In this document: piece by piece, positions 6,824-7,673 of the stretch
How the letters are laid out: every line of letters begins with the position of its first letter
How positions within the stretch are numbered: position 1 is the stretch's first letter
Source: Geobacter sp. UBA6151
GTDB taxonomy: Bacteria; Desulfobacterota; Desulfuromonadia; Geobacterales; Pseudopelobacteraceae
Direction: 5' to 3'
Assembly: GCA_002423105.1 (NCBI GenBank)
Contig: DIUT01000047.1
Span: 1 to 7,673 of the forward strand
DNA: 7,673 nucleotides
The notes under the pieces: model-generated
Told to the model about the DNA's origin: nothing
Seen by the model: only the letters and a program-made list of their open reading frames with translations
Database searches by the model: none
Position numbers and translations under genes: made by a program

Positions 6824-7306
6824 ATGAAAGTTCTGATTTTTGGCGCCGGGAACCTGCTGCTGTCGGATGAAGGGTTCGGCGTGCATGCCGTGCGCTATCT
6901 GGCCGAGCACTTCAGCTTTGACGACGACGTGGAACTGTACGACGGCGGCACCCTGGGCTTCATGGCCTCCCACAAGCTGGAGGAAGCGCAGGCAGTCTAC
7001 ATGATCGACGTGGTTACCACCCCCGGTGAGCCGGGCGCCTTGCACCGTTTTGAAAAGGAGGCCTTCATCGGCCGCACCATTCCGGTGAAGATGTCCCCTC
7101 ACCAGTTGGGCATCCAGGAGATGCTGCTCTTGTCCGACATCCGCGGCCGCTGCCCGGATCAGGTCACCCTCTTCGGGGTCACCCCCAAGAGTTATGAGGC
7201 AGGAATTGAGCTTTCGCCAGAACTGACGGCACGGCTGCCGGAGTTGGCGGCATTACTTCAGAAGGAACTACAGGCTGCGGGGGTGCGGATGGAGGCAATG
7301 GGTTGA
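6824..7306 (+). CDS. hybP: Hydrogenase maturation endopeptidase (HybD/HyaD family, peptidase A31)
   Basis: A 160-residue cytoplasmic protease that cleaves the C-terminal tail of the nickel-loaded large subunit, here the 15 residues after H544 of HybL. It begins MKVLIFGAGNLLLSDEGFGVH, the family's GxGNxLxxDEGxG signature. The nickel-sensing ligands known from E. coli HybD (E16, D62, H93) occur at the same numbers here: E16 in SDEG, D62 in MIDVV and H93 in SPHQLG. The length matches HybD (about 164). It is the only maturation gene in the window, so it is very probably dedicated to HybL. The 143-bp gap from hybL, mostly the palindromic element, may lower or separate its expression. The ATG at 6824 is chosen because the conserved N-terminus starts there. 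A five-codon ORF (ATG at 6810) ends in a stop overlapping this start as ATGA. Confidence 0.95.
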   Translation: MKVLIFGAGNLLLSDEGFGVHAVRYLAEHFSFDDDVELYDGGTLGFMASHKLEEAQAVYMIDVVTTPGEPGALHRFEKEAFIGRTIPVKMSPHQLGIQEMLLLSDIRGRCPDQVTLFGVTPKSYEAGIELSPELTARLPELAALLQKELQAAGVRMEAMG

Positions 7307-7422
7307 GAAGGGAAGTTACGATTCTTATGGAACGGCCTGTTTAAGGACTGTTGACGATACAGACCAGAGCGATTTTGTTTTCGAAGTACGGAGAGGAATG
7401 AAAGGAGTGTCAAAGTGGGTTT

Positions 7423-7662
7423 CTATGGCCATGGGAGAAGCACTTCTTCCTCAGTGCTGACGCTGGGCAACTTAGGCCCATATTGCCGTAGTGCGTGGTT
7501 TGCCGCTTCCCGGATAGCGACATTGGGACTGTCAAGTTTTTGTCGAAGTAGCTGAATTGCGTCTGATTCACTTTGAAGTGAGTGACGCTTGAGCGCAGCA
7601 AACATTGTAATCTGAATATCGGGGTTGTCCGAATTAAGGAGTTTCAATAGTGACCTGTCCTG
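7423..7662 (-). pseudogene. HEAT-repeat ORF, probably a gene remnant or broken gene end
   Basis: The minus strand is open from just after an in-frame stop (7663-7665) to the TAG at 7423-7425. The protein reads DRSLLKLLNSDNPDIQITMF, then AALKRHSLQSESDAIQLLRQ, then KLDSPNVAIREAANHALRQY. These are about two helix-turn-helix units with the LL..LDSPNVAIREAANHAL pattern of HEAT / PBS-lyase-like repeats, used for protein contacts. If translated independently it would use TTG at 7647 (preceded by GGACAGG) and give about 74 residues. HEAT proteins are usually much longer, and a 9-bp direct repeat with a 19-bp period sits exactly where the frame is interrupted. I therefore favour a truncated or frameshifted gene whose 5' part lies beyond the window. 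A short intact gene is the alternative. Function is unknown. Confidence 0.4.
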
Positions 7663-7671
7663 TCAATAGTG
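7644..7671. repeat. 9-bp direct repeat with a 19-bp period
   Basis: TCAATAGTG occurs at 7644-7652 and again at 7663-7671. Further copies may lie beyond the right edge. A 19-bp duplication is not a multiple of three and would shift the frame of the HEAT-like ORF that starts here on the minus strand. Confidence 0.6.
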
Positions 7672-7673
7672 GA

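Noticed and set aside
7345..7380. Possible intrinsic terminator after hybP (GGACTGT / ACAGACC with a T-rich stretch)
   Set aside because: The stem is seven pairs with one mismatch, and the T-rich run begins about seven bases after it, so it is too weak to call.
7439..7458. Small hairpin AGCACT / AGTGCT
   Set aside because: A 6-bp stem with an 8-nt loop and no T-run on either side is expected by chance.
7415..7555. Plus-strand short ORF starting at GTG 7415 after AAAGGAG
   Set aside because: The translation is serine-rich without recognisable features and is exactly antisense to the HEAT-like ORF, whose periodicity is much more protein-like.

Overview
The window carries a complete operon for a membrane-bound, periplasm-facing [NiFe] uptake hydrogenase of the Hyb (hydrogenase-2) type. 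A two-component regulatory system is transcribed away from it. The coding DNA is GC-rich. The gene order small subunit, ferredoxin-like subunit, membrane subunit, large subunit, protease, together with a linked sigma-54 activator, points to a Geobacter/Pelobacter-like member of the Desulfuromonadales (former Deltaproteobacteria). This placement is inferred from protein character and gene order, not from a database search.

Layout: (1) 1-1427, minus strand: an NtrC-family sigma-54-dependent response regulator (84-1427). The start of a second gene overlaps its stop as TAATG and runs off the left edge; it is probably the partner sensor kinase. (2) 1428-1641: a divergent regulatory region with a 12-bp inverted repeat (1453-1464 / 1488-1499) and a strong sigma-54 -24/-12 promoter (1563-1578) facing the hydrogenase genes. 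(3) 1642-6680, plus strand: hybS (Tat-exported small subunit with three FeS clusters and a C-terminal anchor), hybA (Tat-exported protein with four [4Fe-4S] sites), hybB (NrfD-family integral membrane quinone-site subunit) and hybL (Ni-Fe catalytic subunit with a cleavable C-terminal tail). The first three overlap by 17 and 11 bp. (4) 6681-6801: a 121-bp imperfect palindrome with terminal inverted repeats and a perfect 20-bp palindrome at its centre, resembling a MITE/REP element, inserted between hybL and hybP. (5) hybP (6824-7306), the endopeptidase that trims HybL. (6) 7307-7673: a stretch that looks lower in GC, with no clear terminator. It holds a short minus-strand HEAT-repeat ORF that looks like a remnant or broken gene.

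How the parts work together: H2 is oxidised at the HybL NiFe site. Electrons pass through the HybS proximal, medial and distal clusters to HybA, then to menaquinone at HybB. HybP removes the last 15 residues of HybL after nickel insertion. The adjacent sigma-54 activator, the sigma-54 promoter and the inverted repeat at about -90 to -136 form a plausible local control circuit. The catalytic machinery is conventional. The less ordinary parts are the regulatory region, the MITE-like element inside the operon, an extra loop in HybB, and the broken HEAT ORF at the right edge.
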